A stretch of 64,000 nucleotides of DNA from Gymnopilus junonius (Eukaryota; Basidiomycota; Agaricomycetes; Agaricales; Galerinaceae). Under the pieces are notes generated by a model that was not told where the DNA came from, did not search any database, and saw only the letters and a list, made by a program, of their open reading frames with translations. Within the stretch, counting starts at the first letter, position 1, and each line of letters opens with the position of its first letter. The position numbers were made by a program, and so were the translations under genes. Below are positions 1 through 11,851 of this stretch, in pieces. Location: NCBI GenBank assembly GCA_015501075.1, contig JADNYJ010000016.1, positions 350,491-414,490 on the forward strand. The letters are read 5' to 3'.

Positions 1-2581
1 AGGAATAGACGAGGACACCATAAGAGGCAAAGTACAGCCAAAGGCAAGGAAACAGCTCCTGAGAAATCCGAAGTGACCCCTCAACAAGCTCAGCCTGAAG
101 AGTCATTCGAAGGCATCGAGCGCGTCCTAGCTGCTGTTGGCTTCCCTGGTCCTGCCTCTCCTTCACGCAGAGGCGTGCTCAGTAAAGACCTTTTTGATGC
201 TCCTGCCATTGCTATTGAAGCAGATAAAGACAGACCGAAGATTGCACCCCTAGAATTTGGTCAGCCGGTAGCATCCACCAGTACAAATCTTTTCGGTGGT
301 TTAGAGGCGCCCAAGACGGCTAAGAGGAACTCGAAAGATCGCATTTCTGGCTTGCAAGATGGGCCGTTGTTGAATTTGCCGTATCCGTTCTCGAGGCCTG
401 GAGCTGGCCAGGTGTCGTCAAAGGACTCGGTGCCTTTCCCTCCTCCTGTTGCTGAAGGCAAGAAAACTAGAAGTAAAAAGAGTACGAGTAAGAGTGGAAG
501 TGGTTCCGGTTCCACTGAAGAGGAGAGCGGCAATGGCAGTGGCGGTACCGAAGAGGAGGAGGAGGAGGAGGAGGAGGAAGACGACGACGACGATGACGAT
601 GATGACGAGGAAGATTTTGGAGACAGCGAAATACAGTCTTCAGAACGTGCATCTGGGTCGATGTCTTCCCTTGGACAACCAATAAGCCCTTCTCGCTATC
701 CATTTGGCATGCGTCGACCAGTTGGTACTCCCGGGCAGGGACATGGAAGAAGCATGTCGGGCGTTTCCTCTGGACTATCTTCCGGAGGTGCTGGAACCGG
801 TTCGCAGTCGCACGGGCATAGCCATAGTATGAGCTCGCAGGGAGGCGCATTGTCTGTCGTTACCCATAGCACTGGTAATGCCGAGACAACAGACTCTGAG
901 TTCGGCCTGATAGGAAGCAACCATAACGGCAATGGCAATGGCAGCGGGATTCCAATGCCACCTCGACACCCACATATTTCTCAAGGCCAAGGCAGAGGAA
1001 GGAGTTCGACGGTGGTCAGTACCTCTTCGGGGTCTTCATCTGCAGCAGCTGCACTGGCAGGTATGAATGTGAATGTCCTTACAGCACCTGTGGCGTTCCC
1101 GAGCCTCCAGCAGCGGGGAAGAGTGGAAAGCGGAAGAGGGATCGTCGTTGATCCGTCACTGCTCTATGGTATTGATCTGGCTGATGATGAGGTTGTGGCC
1201 GAAGATGCAGATGCAGATGCGGTTGCCGACCTCGAAGAGCAACAAGCCCCAGGAGAAATGGAAGAAGATGCAGAAACTCGTGGAGAGCATGAAGATCGTG
1301 TTGGGCTCCTCGGACTGCCTACTAGTGCTCGTAATTCACGCGTCTCATTGACCGGTTCATCTTCTGGCTCTGGGAGGTCACCAGCACATTCCTTCTCGTC
1401 ACGCTCGCGTTCAAGACATTCGTCTACACAGGCACGATCCAGAACGCGTACTCACTCTTCTACCTCTGTGCGTGAAAGAGCGCAATCACTAGGTGCTTCT
1501 ATGCGCTCGCTTGTGCAAGGTGCTGCCTCTGCATCTCTGACGTCGCTGACGCAGCTTGATTCTATTATGCGAGGTGCGACGGGTCCAGCAGCTGGACTCG
1601 GTGGCTGGGAGGTAATGGCGGCGGTACCAGGAGCAGACCGAGAAGCCGCGTCAACTCTTCCATGGCGAGATTGGAAGAGGAAGTCGTCTTTTCACCTTCT
1701 CATGCCACTGAGTTGAGCGAGAGAGGCAGAAGGGGAGCGAGTGGTGCCAGTAGTGGTAGCGGACGTAGTGGCAATAGTGGTGGAAGTAGCGGAGGAGCTG
1801 TGGCTCTCAACCCCTCGTAGGCCGCGCAAGGAGGGAGGCTGAAGCTGCCGGCTACGCATCTTCTGTTTCTGCTGGAACTCATTCCAGGAGTGGAAGCGAG
1901 GCCGAAAATTATACATTCGGAAGGCCGATTGCATTCATGAGGCCTCAGCCAGAACAGCACCAGGATACAGTGCAGGAGGAAGGCGAGATCGGCCTTGGCC
2001 CTCAACCAGGCAGCCTGCCTCAGTCTTTCTCGGTATCGGAGTCCATGTCGTTCTACTCGTTGCAGCCATCTGAACATACTGCAAGTCCACCAACTGGTAC
2101 ATCCTTGCCCGTCCCTATACATGTGTACCGTGAAGATGCAAGCATAGAACACTCACCCTCCCCACCTCAGTCCACCTCCGATCACTCTTCTGAGCGCCAA
2201 GGCATTGCCATTCCATGGTCTCAGTCTCAGTCATACACGCAGACTCAACATAATTTCCTTGCTCCTCCTCGAGCCGGAGCTGGCAGTCGCGAGGTTCCTA
2301 TCTCATCTTCACCCACGACGGGTAGCGGCAGCGGCAGCAGTCCTCCGGATATCAGCACCGCTGCAGGTAGCTTCATTACTGCACCTGCTACCATAGATGG
2401 TGTTACTACGACCGCGACTGAGAGCACTGCGTCCGTCGGAAGTTGGGATACTGCGACTGGCATTCCGATCGGCGGAGGGCCCTTAGCGGCAAGGAGGAGA
2501 ACTGAAAGTGGTGGTATGGTGGAGAGGCCTGGAGATGATATGGGTGCTGCGGGTGGCCATGGCGCATGGAGGGTTGTGTGA
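1..2581 (+). CDS. Ser-rich acidic protein of unknown function, 5' partial
   Basis: I do not recognise this protein. The frame is already open at base 1, so the gene begins left of the window; the GTG at 73 is not a real start. Visible are an acidic block of Glu then Asp codons at about 556-620, an RS-rich stretch (RSRSRHSSTQARSRTRTHSS) at about 1400-1465, and long Ser/Gly/Pro-rich, probably disordered sequence to the TGA at 2579-2581. Coding sense passes from frame 1 to frame 3 near 1605-1611 (GGG run) and to frame 2 at 1811-1814 (CCCC run). One extra base in each run restores a single continuous frame, and candidate GT-AG introns there would be only 4-19 bases, so I read both as base under-calls. 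Likely a large regulatory or scaffold protein, but no domain is visible in this part. Confidence 0.7.
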
Positions 2582-3804
2582 TTGTCCAAGGAAGAAGAGA
2601 AGACCACAGAAGACTATCTCCGCCTGGTTCTCATTTCATATTCATTGAACCCTTGGTATGTTTCTCACCCACTCTTTTTTCGTGTTTTCTCCCAATCTGA
2701 CTTGTCCCGACCAGCGTTTGACTTCCGCTGCTCTGCTGCTCCGCTTGCCCTGTTGTACTCGACCTCGCCTCATCCTTGTTCTCCTGAATTTACTTCTTCT
2801 CGAGTGGGACGTCATTGCATCATACGTTCCGCCTTGCCCGGGAATGTTATCTCCTTGTTATCCCCACGACTTCGACGACTGCTGTTCCATGACCCAAAAT
2901 GAGCAAGACATCGAAGCATCTTGTCATCGTGAACTCTTTTCGACAAGTCATCTCGCAGCCTTTCACAACTTCACAACTGTACTAATCCTGATTCCTTCCC
3001 TCTCCCACTTCTGACTCCAATGCGTTTACTCACGAGTTGACGTTCTTCATGTTCTGATGTGCTATTCACGTCTTTATGACATTCTAAATACCTTTACGAC
3101 TTACGCCTTCCCTTTCCAAGATTCTTCCATTCGTCCTCTACACAGTTTGCCCTTTCACCCTACTTCACCTTGGAACCTCCTACTCTCTTCATCTTCCCAA
3201 AAAAATCCTTGTCATCCTATAACCTTTTCCTTTTTCAAAAAGCCTGCGATTCCGAGTGATACACAACATCTTTACTTCCTAATCCCTCAATACACTTCTC
3301 CTACCTTATCTCCTTTGCTTTCAGTTATCCTTGTTCTATTACTAGATTCTATTGTTGTTCATCACTTCCCCCATTCCCAACCCTGCCATTCTCAGTTATT
3401 TCATCCTAACTTACGAACGCTTTACGTTCCATCTACTCCCTATTTACGAAAGGAAGGAACTCTTTTGCTAGCCAAGCAGAGACAGGTCCTTAAACGTTAC
3501 TTTAAGTAATTTGTTCACACCGCATTCTATTCCCCTCTATCTACTGCTTTTTGTTCTTGGCCGTCTCCTTATATTCATTACAGTTGTATATAGTTCCTTG
3601 TTTTCATTGTCGTTTTAACCAGTTCAATGTGTTTCTGTTCGTTTTCGCCTGCAATGTTATTCTAAGATGCTCATTAACAGGATGTGGTGTGATTCCTAGT
3701 CAGGCTTACGAACGAACATTCAGAAAATATAGATTAAGGGTCAGGTCCAAAATAAACTTGAAACGGTATAAATTACTGAGATTAAATTATTATCATTGAA
3801 GTAT
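2582..3804. other. Gene-free pyrimidine-rich spacer
   Basis: This lies between the ends of two convergent genes. The plus strand is strongly C/T-rich with many short oligo-T and oligo-C runs, especially 2640-3620. Open frames here are long only because stop codons are rare in C/T-rich sequence; they show no domain or normal composition. It may hold the 3' UTR of the left gene. I see no gene. Confidence 0.6.
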
Positions 3805-6800
3805 CTATCGAGGACCTGGAGCAGTTGTACTCTTCCTGGCTCCAAACATTGTCCGTAGTCGCCTGACCACCCTTTCAAGGCCCACCCCGACTCCCAGTAA
3901 GATGCCAATATCCACAGCCAGCAACTCTAAAGCAGCAGCTATAAACCTTGGCGCAAAGACCTTCCACACCATCAAGTGTCTCCGTAAGATCGCTGCACTA
4001 ACTGACGTCCCAAGCAATAAAGCAGAGTAATAAATCATCATCCCCAAAGCGGCCAGTGTACTTTCCCCTTTGACTTGCACGTCCAGCTCTCGTTCGGGCT
4101 GGCCTTCAGGTGTGGCTAAAGGCGCTCGGTTCCATAGTGCCGTTAGTGGCACGGCGAGTGCGAATAAGAAGACCGGTCCGATGTTGTTGATGACGATGGT
4201 AATGGCAGAAAAGGGGTAAGCAACGGTAGGCGTTAACATAAATGCGGTTTTCAATTGGAGAGAAGAGATGGTTGATTGGTGGCCTGTACGGTAGAAAGTG
4301 TGTAGACCAAGCAATGCGATAGGGACGATATCCGCGAATCGGATAGATGGTGAAAGGCTCAGAGACGCTGCGGCGTCCAGGACAGAAGAGGGAGTAGATG
4401 ACTCAAATGCTGCCTGGATGCCTCTGGCGTCGCGCGCACTATCCAACACCTCTAGAAATGATACAAGGGCTACTGTAGCAAGTATCAGCACCACCTGTCC
4501 GGTGAGCTGAGTGCAGATATACACCAGGGCAAGGAATATACTCCAGAAGACGAGGTATGGCGACCCAAAAGCATTCGCATATCCAAGGACCTTTATCTGA
4601 CGTTTGCCTCCTTCAGTCGATACCTCAATGTTCAAGCAAAGAGGAATCAGCAACCATAATGCGCCTCCTGCGAGTAGAATCCACCCAAATGAGAATCTCG
4701 CAATCCACGTCCTTCCGAAACGCAGGGCAGGGGGCCAATCGTCACCTAGAATAGACGCAGAATCCGCCCATTCCATGATCCAAAACAGGGATCCCCCAAT
4801 GAGAGTAGGGACAAGGAAGAGCGGCAAGTACGTCTTTGCCAAGCCAGTATCTGACCGCGTAATACGCAGAATCCGCTTGATGAAATACGGCAGTGAAACA
4901 GCTGCTGGTAAGCAGAGGTACAACACTAGCTTCGATGGTTCTGCAAGGGAGGAAGAGGCGAAGAAAGTGACGTGACAGTAAGGCTGTTGCTCTTCTCTAC
5001 ATACCGTGCTGGTTGCCATCAGACGGACGCAAACAGCGTAAAGGAGAGAAAATCCAAGTATGCGATATCGGAGCCGTTTGCTTGGGGCCGAAATACCTGT
5101 CAAGACATACGGGACAAGTGAGGTCATGAGGAGGAAAGAAACAATCCGATCTTCCCAAAAGGTGAAGGAATTTGACAGGAACGCAATTGAGTGGAGCAGG
5201 AGAATAATGGGTGTCGACTTGATCGTCTCAAAATCGATTTTCGGTGGTGACAATAATATGAAGGTGATTGATGAGACTAAAGAAGCGATGAAGATGCTCC
5301 AGTCAAAAGCGTTGACTCCAGGAGTGAAGGTTCCTAAAAAGAAGTGACCAACGGCTCCCAATACCGCACCTCCAGCCGCAACTTGAACAGCCTCAACTAG
5401 ACGAGGTGACAACCAACCATCCCAATCTTTCCTAAATACCAAAGACCCGAATAAACAGCCCACGACGCGCAAAATCCCATGCTGAGAAGCGACAGTCCCA
5501 AACTCATCAAAAGAGGATTGAATTGGGCCCACATTGCGCGACATGCAGAAAGTGCAACTCGGTTGAAATTCATGAGGGTGACCAATTCGCTGTCCGATGA
5601 CACTCCGGGCGTTTGAGTTGCCTTCCACGCCTCCTGAATTTTGTGCCACGCCTCGTCCAATTCACCCCCCGATGGACTTGAGCGGTACGTGTCAAGGTAT
5701 CTCATAATTTGAACAGTGTTGGCTTCTAAAACTTTTCTGAGGGTTTGTATCCTGTTCCCGCGCCAGAACAGCTCTGGAATGACAGTCCCGAGGTTGTTGA
5801 ATGGTATTGGTACTCCTAAAAGGAGTGACATGGTCGGGAGGATATCAATTTGTTGGATTGAACGGTGACGAGTGTCGCATCCGGGGAATATTTTAAATTG
5901 AAGCAAACCACCTGGGACCCGGGGCGAGAGGTCCGTTAGTGGTGGTCCTTTGCTGTATATCCACATGCCAGCGGACGTTTCAAGAGGACTATCTCCTCCA
6001 TGGTCTCCAGACCTATCCATTCCATGATCACCCAAGACAACCAACAACGTGTCCTCTTCTAGGAGCTCGACCACCCGACTAAGAACATCGTTCATTTGTT
6101 GCAATTTTGTCTTCATGCTTGGATGATATGGACTAACTCGATGTCCTACATGGTCGACGCCAAGAAAATGACCAATGAGGAAGTCAAAAGGCTTTGAACA
6201 TCCTCTAAAAGTGGGAAGAGATGTTTGATAACGCCCTCATCTACCGTGTGGAGATCTTCGACGTTGAACGAGTCGTATGGAAACCTCATGTTCGGTTCAA
6301 AAGTATCTGGAAAGACAGACATCCATGTATCATCCCCCATGAAAGCCAACTTGCTTCAAGATGGCGTTGAGTGTCGTGTAACATGAGAACAGAATGACGG
6401 TACCTTCTTGCCAGCCGATTTCAATTGCTTCAGTATAGAATCCTCTGCGATAGAAGAGCCTCCGAAACTATTGCCTATATCGACAAACGTAGGTAAAGAC
6501 CCCGTCGTAATGCCCTTTATCCTCTGTAGCGTTGTCGTAGGAGGGTCGGCATAGGAATTGAAGATGAATGAGTGTTTTGGGTGTTTCTCCGTTAATTCAC
6601 GAGGTAGAGTCAAAACATTGTGATGAAAAGGAGATTGAGGGGTTGGAGGATCAGGCGACACAAAGTCAAATCGTAAAGAGTCGATTATGAGCAGTACTGC
6701 TCGTTGATGAGTAGGGATTATTCCGCAGTTTGGTTCTGAACATGTCGACGTATTTGAAAGAGAAAGCCGCGTCAGAAGAAATCCTCTGGTAAAAAGATAT

Positions 6801-6859
6801 ATACCAGCAACATGAATGAGGAAGACCCAAATGAGGAGGTATAAACGTGAAATGCCCAT
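3805..6859 (-). CDS. GPI13: GPI ethanolamine phosphate transferase 3 (PIG-O / Gpi13)
   Basis: Transfers phosphoethanolamine to the third mannose of the GPI-anchor precursor in the ER lumen, the bridge by which proteins are attached. The ATG at 6859 is followed by one hydrophobic helix, then alkaline-phosphatase-fold motifs: LLIIDSLRFDFV (metal Asp), TTTLQRIKGITTGSLPTF (Thr nucleophile region), FMGDDTW, the PIG-O type SFNVEDLHTVD, and LGDHGMDRSGDHGGDS. A long multi-pass membrane half follows to the stop at 3805. A 54-base intron lies at 6350-6403 (GTACCG...CAAG). Two frame breaks, at TTT 6193-6195 and TTT 5428-5430 (plus strand), are each healed by one extra base and then read straight through family-conserved sequence, including the FLIGHFLGVDH segment. 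Since this enzyme is essential in yeast, these are more likely base-call errors than mutations. Confidence 0.93.
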
Positions 6860-7315
6860 TGTCTAGATGCGAGAGACAAACGTCGTGCAGTGACGTTTAA
6901 ACGGAAAATCTCTTCGCAGTCCCGGGCCGTTCCAACCGTCAACCATCACCAGAAAATGCAAAGTAGTACATACGTTACATCTCCGCTTTCAAGTCTTGCG
7001 ATTTCGCATCCTCAAACTGAAAAAGCGAATATATACGACACATGAAAGCTTCAGAGGTCACTTATAGCGGTATGCCAAACAAGAAACCGAACACATATGA
7101 ACAGATAAAGTATACACTGAGTATACAATTTCAAAACCTGAATGGCAAACAGCAAACGTATTAAGTCGGCATGTATTCTCTCGGTCCTCGAGTCAGTTCG
7201 TAAAGCAAAAGGAATTTTCTAAAACAAGAACAAAATTAATGATTGACAGTTTTTTTATCTAACAACGGGGAAGAAATATACTGTTGAAGAACCTGTTCTC
7301 ACCGTTGTTCATTAA
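6860..7315. other. Intergenic spacer upstream of GPI13
   Basis: AT-rich spacer of about 450 bases between the GPI13 start and the end of the next minus-strand gene. It should hold the GPI13 promoter, but I see no clear TATA box or conserved element, and no coding sequence. Confidence 0.5.
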
Positions 7316-7858
7316 TTATAAGTTTTCGCATTGATTCCTTATCTTGTTGATCACTTCTTTCAGTCTTATGGCACCATCATCTTCTAGTAGATCGCAGTCC
7401 CACCAATCAGCGGGAGTAGTGTCTTCATGCTGTCCAAGGACAGGTGCGCGTGCAGGAAGAATGGCCTGTCCAGCAGTGACGGTGTAGAAAGCCAACCTTG
7501 TCCCAAAAGCACACACAGCATTCAAGACTGGCAACGGACAATAAGGCAACAAATCTCGAACATGCGTTCGCATATGATCGTCCGCGGCCTCGCGAGCAGA
7601 TATACGAGAGAGAGTAGGATAAGAGTGGAGATCCAGCAAGAAGACAGGCACGTTATTGAAGTATACCGTGAAGGTCGTGCGTGCTGTTACATGCGTAAAG
7701 TCTTCATGTCGGTGAACCTGCGGAAAGACAGTGTATGGCGTATTAACTGGAAAAAGTGTATTCAGAAGCTTGTTATAAGCTGCCGGACTGAAGTCGGATT
7801 CAAGGTCTGGTTTGACGGACTGAAAGCAATCCATGAGCTCTGGTGACCATGGTGCCAT
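7316..7858 (-). CDS. Agaricomycete hypothetical protein, possibly nuclease-like fold
   Basis: A single-exon protein of 180 residues with ATG at 7858. The layout resembles an expanded family of uncharacterised mushroom proteins: a central beta segment (FTVYFNNVPVFLLDLHSYP), a helix (RISAREAADDHMRTHVRDLL), a strand pair around VLNAVCAFGTRLAFYTV, and a C-terminal WDCDLLEDDGAIRLKEVI block. In relatives that I remember, the strand after the central segment carries an E-x-K pattern suggesting a restriction-endonuclease-like core. Here that position reads LLDLHSY, so catalytic residues may be missing. Function is unknown and the family link is from memory, not a search. Confidence 0.65.
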   Translation of the reverse strand: MAPWSPELMDCFQSVKPDLESDFSPAAYNKLLNTLFPVNTPYTVFPQVHRHEDFTHVTARTTFTVYFNNVPVFLLDLHSYPTLSRISAREAADDHMRTHVRDLLPYCPLPVLNAVCAFGTRLAFYTVTAGQAILPARAPVLGQHEDTTPADWWDCDLLEDDGAIRLKEVINKIRNQCENL

Positions 7859-7978
7859 CTAGCTAAATGGATAACGCGATAAAGGCTTGTGAAAGATGGT
7901 GCTATTTAACTGAAATTTGCTGGGTGTTTGAATAATTTAGCATTTAGTAAATGGGCTTGCGATGAGACAAGCTTACTT

Positions 7979-8371
7979 CTAACCACAACTCTGCTGAAAT
8001 TTCCTTTTCGCGCTAGGATGTGCTGCGAAACGATAGTTGGGTGCGAAAGGGTTGGAAACAAATAGACAACCTATGAAGACTGAGCATAGAAGCAAAACCA
8101 GCTTATGTAGCAGAGCACCGTGACTGAAATAGGAGACATCTCTGAGTCTAGACTCTCGGCGTCTCCCTGCCGGACCTTCCAAAAGATCCACTTGAAATTG
8201 AAATACTGTCCGTCTGTCTCTCTCGACATTGAGATCGTGCTAACTTGGGGGCAACAAACCTCTTGCTGGCCCGGGAGCTTGAATAGGTTCAAGAGGAATG
8301 CCAATGACATTCAGAATGGACCGTGAAGTGATGAAGCCTGCTAGTAGTTCTTCATGTATCCATCTCTGCAT
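7979..8371 (-). CDS. Possible small single-pass membrane protein with an in-frame TAG
   Basis: From the ATG at 8371 the frame reads MQRWIHEELLAGFITS and continues in protein-like sequence to a TAG at 8240-8242. The same frame then runs on without another stop to 7979, through a basic stretch (GPAGRRRESRLRDVSYFSHG) and a hydrophobic helix (KLVLLLCSVFIGCLFV). If the TAG is an error or is bypassed, the product is about 130 residues with one C-terminal membrane segment. A TATA-like ATATAT lies at about 8410-8416, just upstream. No family recognised. It could equally be a pseudogene or two chance frames. Confidence 0.35.
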
Positions 8372-9375
8372 GGTTCGTTAGCTTTGTATCGAATCTATAC
8401 GACGGGTGCTATATATTTACACGCACCAAGGGGGCTACTTAAGGAAGGCTATCCCTGTATCCTTAGGTGAGAACCACTACCATTTACATCCTCGGTTTGA
8501 TAACCTACGCCTTTTTGTACAGGATCTATCGAACGTGCACAGCGCATCATCTTCGTTGATTTGAACGGAAATAATCTTGTCTATATGGTTAGCAAGAGCT
8601 TACAGAAATAGCTCCACTTGACTTCTGTTCTCTCGGCCTATAGACCATGCTTTGTCCACGTCGTCTGTCGGCCCCAAGTTTCTTTGAAATCGCATGCAAC
8701 ACTTGCGCAATTAGCAGCCGCGCAGCTTCACCAAAGCCGCTCAATCCACGTTTGCCAGCTCGTTTCTTACACCCGTCTCGCACGTCCAAACTTGGTCCTG
8801 GGCTTCGCTTCATTTATCTATGACACTCGCTGCGTTCCCTGTCCGATGGCGGATAGCCAGTGCTTCTTACAGCAGCTTCTGTGGGAGCACTCTAACGATT
8901 TCGGGTTCGAAGGATGCGTATCTCGCAATCATTGATAGTGCTTGGGTCCACGGCTATTGGAAAAAGTCTTGCAATAACAGAACTGTAGCTATACGGAAGC
9001 ACACGGAGAACCGATGTGCGCAGCAATGTCAAATACTGCTCAGAACACTGGTCCATTCATGCAGGCACCAAAGGTAGCGTGCTGCTTTTATCTTATCAGC
9101 CCATTGCCCTCTCCTACTTAGGAGCCGCGTTCCCAGAATACCTCCACACACCAAATATAAATACTCAGAAGATTCCCATTGATTGCTGCTTCCGTGTGTT
9201 TTTTCAAGACTCCTTCGTGAATTCTATGCATAGTCCACCGGCCCACTCTGATCATAAGGCCATATCTTTGCAATGAACCGCATGGACGCAAAATTTGAAA
9301 ATTGCTGAGCAGACCTCTATATAATGAAGTCGGAGAAGTAAAGCTGCCAGACTTTTTGCTGTCTCGAGTTCGACT
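8372..9375. other. Spacer without recognisable gene
   Basis: About 1 kb between divergent transcription units. It holds the promoter of the M28 peptidase at its right end (CTATATAATG at about 9316-9325 could serve as a TATA element). Open frames at 8590-9276 on both strands have no recognisable domains. Confidence 0.45.
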
Positions 9376-10891
9376 ATGCGCGGAATTCTTGGCATCTATG
9401 CTCTCTGCCTATTGGCAAAGAGAGGTGAGCAATATGGTACTTGATTTGAACGAAGCTAAGCAAAAATCCATTATCATAGTTACCTCTCAAACGATGGTCT
9501 TTCCCAATGAGCTGAGTCCCTGGCCCCCAGGACCTGGGAATACAATCGCCCCACAAGAGCCTGACCCCGAGCTAACACAAATCCTCAACAAGATTGACCC
9601 CAACAAATCCGGGCTATAATTGAGAAGCTTACCACCTTTGGCACCCGACACACTTGCTCTTCACAGACCGATCCCGTTCGTGGAATTGGTGCTGCGAGAG
9701 ACTGGATCGCGTCCGAGCTAAACACGTATGCTAAAGCTTCCAATGGTCGGATGACAGTTTCTGTCTCGGGTTATGTTCAAGCACCCATCGGCACGCTTAT
9801 TCCGAATGCCACCCTCATCAGCAACGTCGTTGCGACTCTCAAAGGTTCGGTCGAGCCTAACCGTGTATATGTTGTATCTGGGCACTACGACTCTCGCGTG
9901 ACAGACATCGATAATTTCACTGACGACGCGCCTGGGGCAGATGACGATGCGTCTGGTGTTGCAGTCTCAATGGAGTTGGCAAGGGTAATGGCGTCGCATG
10001 TCCCAAAGGCGACGATCATGTTTGCAACTGTCGCGGGAGAGGAACAAGGCCTTTTCGGGTCCAACTTTATGGCCGAAACTCTGGCGTCGCAAGGAGTGGA
10101 CGTGCAGGGCATGCTCGACAACGATATTGTTGGAAGTTCGACTGCCGACGATGGTACCATCGACAAGTTCGATATTAGGATGTTCGTCCAAGGTCTTCCA
10201 TCGAACAACACTGCGCAGCAAAACCTCAATCTTGCTTCCATTGGGGCCGAATTTGATTCACCAGCCCATCAGCTTGGTCGATTCGTTGCTGAGGTGGCCC
10301 AAAATCAAGTCACGCAAATGAACGGTAAGTTCTCCTAAATGTAAAGGCTAATGCTTCGAGCAAGCGTTGACGAGATTAAATGGGACAGTACGGCAAATTT
10401 TCCGCCCAGATCGATTCCTGCGTGGAGGAGATCATGAATCTTTCCTCCGGCAAGGATTTCCCGCTGTTCGCTTCACCGAACCGCATGAAAACTTCGCTCA
10501 CCAACATCAAAATACCCGCCTCGTCAATGATGTACAATTCGGCGACCTTCTTGAATTTGTCGATATCGATTTTACAACTCGAGTTGCCAAAGTCAACGGT
10601 GCTGCCATTTGGTCCCTTGCACAGGCTCCAGGAATGCCCAAAAACCTACTGATTGATACCAGCGTATTGACGAACAATTCAACTTTGACCTGGACTGAAG
10701 ACTCCAATGCCGATGCTGGGTATGAGGTCGTCTGGAGGGAGACTGACGTACCTCAATGGCAGCGCGCCATTTCTGTTGGTAAAGTTGGCAAGACGACTGT
10801 CCTGCTTTCGAAAGATAATGTGCAGATGGGTGTCCGTGCTGTGGGCAAAAATGGATTCAAGAGTCCTGCTGCATTCCCGAAGCCCAACTAG
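9376..10891 (+). CDS. Secreted M28-family zinc aminopeptidase
   Basis: Zinc peptidase, probably acting outside the cell on peptides. The ATG at 9376 begins a signal-peptide-like start (MRGILGIYALCLLA). Introns: 9425-9479 (GTGAGC...ATAG) and 10325-10388 (GTAAGT...ACAG). Family M28 landmarks in order are SGHYDSR (first metal His), DAPGADDDASGVAVS (bridging Asp), AGEEQGLFGSNF (catalytic Glu pair), DNDIVGSS, RGGDHESF and NFAHQHQN (last metal His). The C-terminal 90 residues form a beta-rich extension typical of mushroom members. A frame break at AAA 9605-9607 is healed by one added A, joining the DPNK segment to the IEKLTTFGTRHT segment. I chose 9376 because it alone gives a signal peptide followed by a proper GT-AG intron. 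Confidence 0.9.
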
Positions 10892-11232
10892 ATAGTCTAA
10901 ATTGAAATATCAGTTTCATCCATTGATCTCTTGTCCTTACAGAACCACTTGAAATTTGTACCTGAGACGAGGCAGTTGGCACGCCATATCTTGAAAGAGG
11001 GAAAACCCTTTGAGGATACTATTTGACAAAGATGGCAACAGGCTCATCCCAAGAAATTCAGCGGTTTCAAATGAAAAAAGCAAACAAGTTTAAGGAAAAG
11101 CAACAGAATGAGATATCAAAGCCATAGTACAATAAAAAAAGAACACGAATTATAGATTTGTATGCCTCATACAACGCCGCGAGAAGAAAAGTACAAAACT
11201 GGTTTGCAACTTTCGATGTGGTGTAGTATTCT
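10892..11232. other. Spacer between convergent M28 peptidase and SMT3 genes
   Basis: Holds the 3' untranslated sequence of both genes. Nothing else is visible. Confidence 0.5.
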
Positions 11233-11851
11233 TTACGGAGATACTTCGCAATACCCTCCGACCTCTGTAAAAGAAGAAACAAAGGGCGATCAGGGCAATC
11301 GCTATTAGACGGAAGATAGAGATAACGTACGCTCTACCATGACATCAATAGTGTCTAGATTCCCGAGATCAGTTTAATTAAGGCATTAATGCACTACAGG
11401 ATAAAAAAACAGACCATTGTCGTCCATGTCGAGCGACGCAGGAGTGTCGTCATCGTTTATCCGGGCACCATCGTATAAGAACCTAATCAGAGAAAAAGAA
11501 ATGAGTCAGCTTTGGTCTCAGATGCACAAATGTCCTTCGAAGTGAAAGAGCGTGAAATCCTATAGAAACCCACCGAATGCTGCTGACATCCTTTCCCACT
11601 TTGCTAGCATATGCCCCTTGGAGCTTACTGAGCTTGGTGCTTCTCTTGATCTTGAAGAAAACCTCCTCTCCAGTCGAGCTCACGACCTAGCGCCAAAATC
11701 GACATCAGTGAGCAATCTCATAATGTACGACGAAATCGGGCGAGAAATCACAGTAAAATCGGCGTACCTTGATGTTAATAGTCGAGTTCGCGTCCTCGAC
11801 CTTGGGCTCTGGCTGCTCTTGGGTCTGTGGCTGCTGTTCTTCGTCAGACAT
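11233..11851 (-). CDS. SMT3: SUMO precursor (Smt3/Pmt3)
   Basis: Ubiquitin-like modifier that is conjugated to lysines of nuclear proteins. Five exons give 106 residues: 11768-11851, 11574-11686, 11415-11482, 11331-11354 and 11233-11264, all with GT-AG introns and in frame. The N-tail is acidic and Gln-rich (MSDEEQQPQTQEQPEPKVED). The beta-grasp core shows GEEVFFKIKRSTKLSKL, SSIRFLYDGARINDDDTPA and SLDMDDNDTIDVMVEQ. The chain ends in VGG followed by YCEVSP, so a SUMO protease must remove six residues to expose the Gly-Gly end. Core spacing agrees with yeast and human SUMO. No frame breaks. Confidence 0.95.

Noticed and set aside
1605..1630. A 19-base GT-AG segment that might be read as a micro-intron at the first frame break
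   Set aside because: Removing it leads to the wrong frame; a missing G in the GGG run gives continuous coding sequence.
6190..6200. An 8-base GT-AG segment at the GPI13 frame break
   Set aside because: It restores the frame but is far below any possible intron length; one missing A explains the break.
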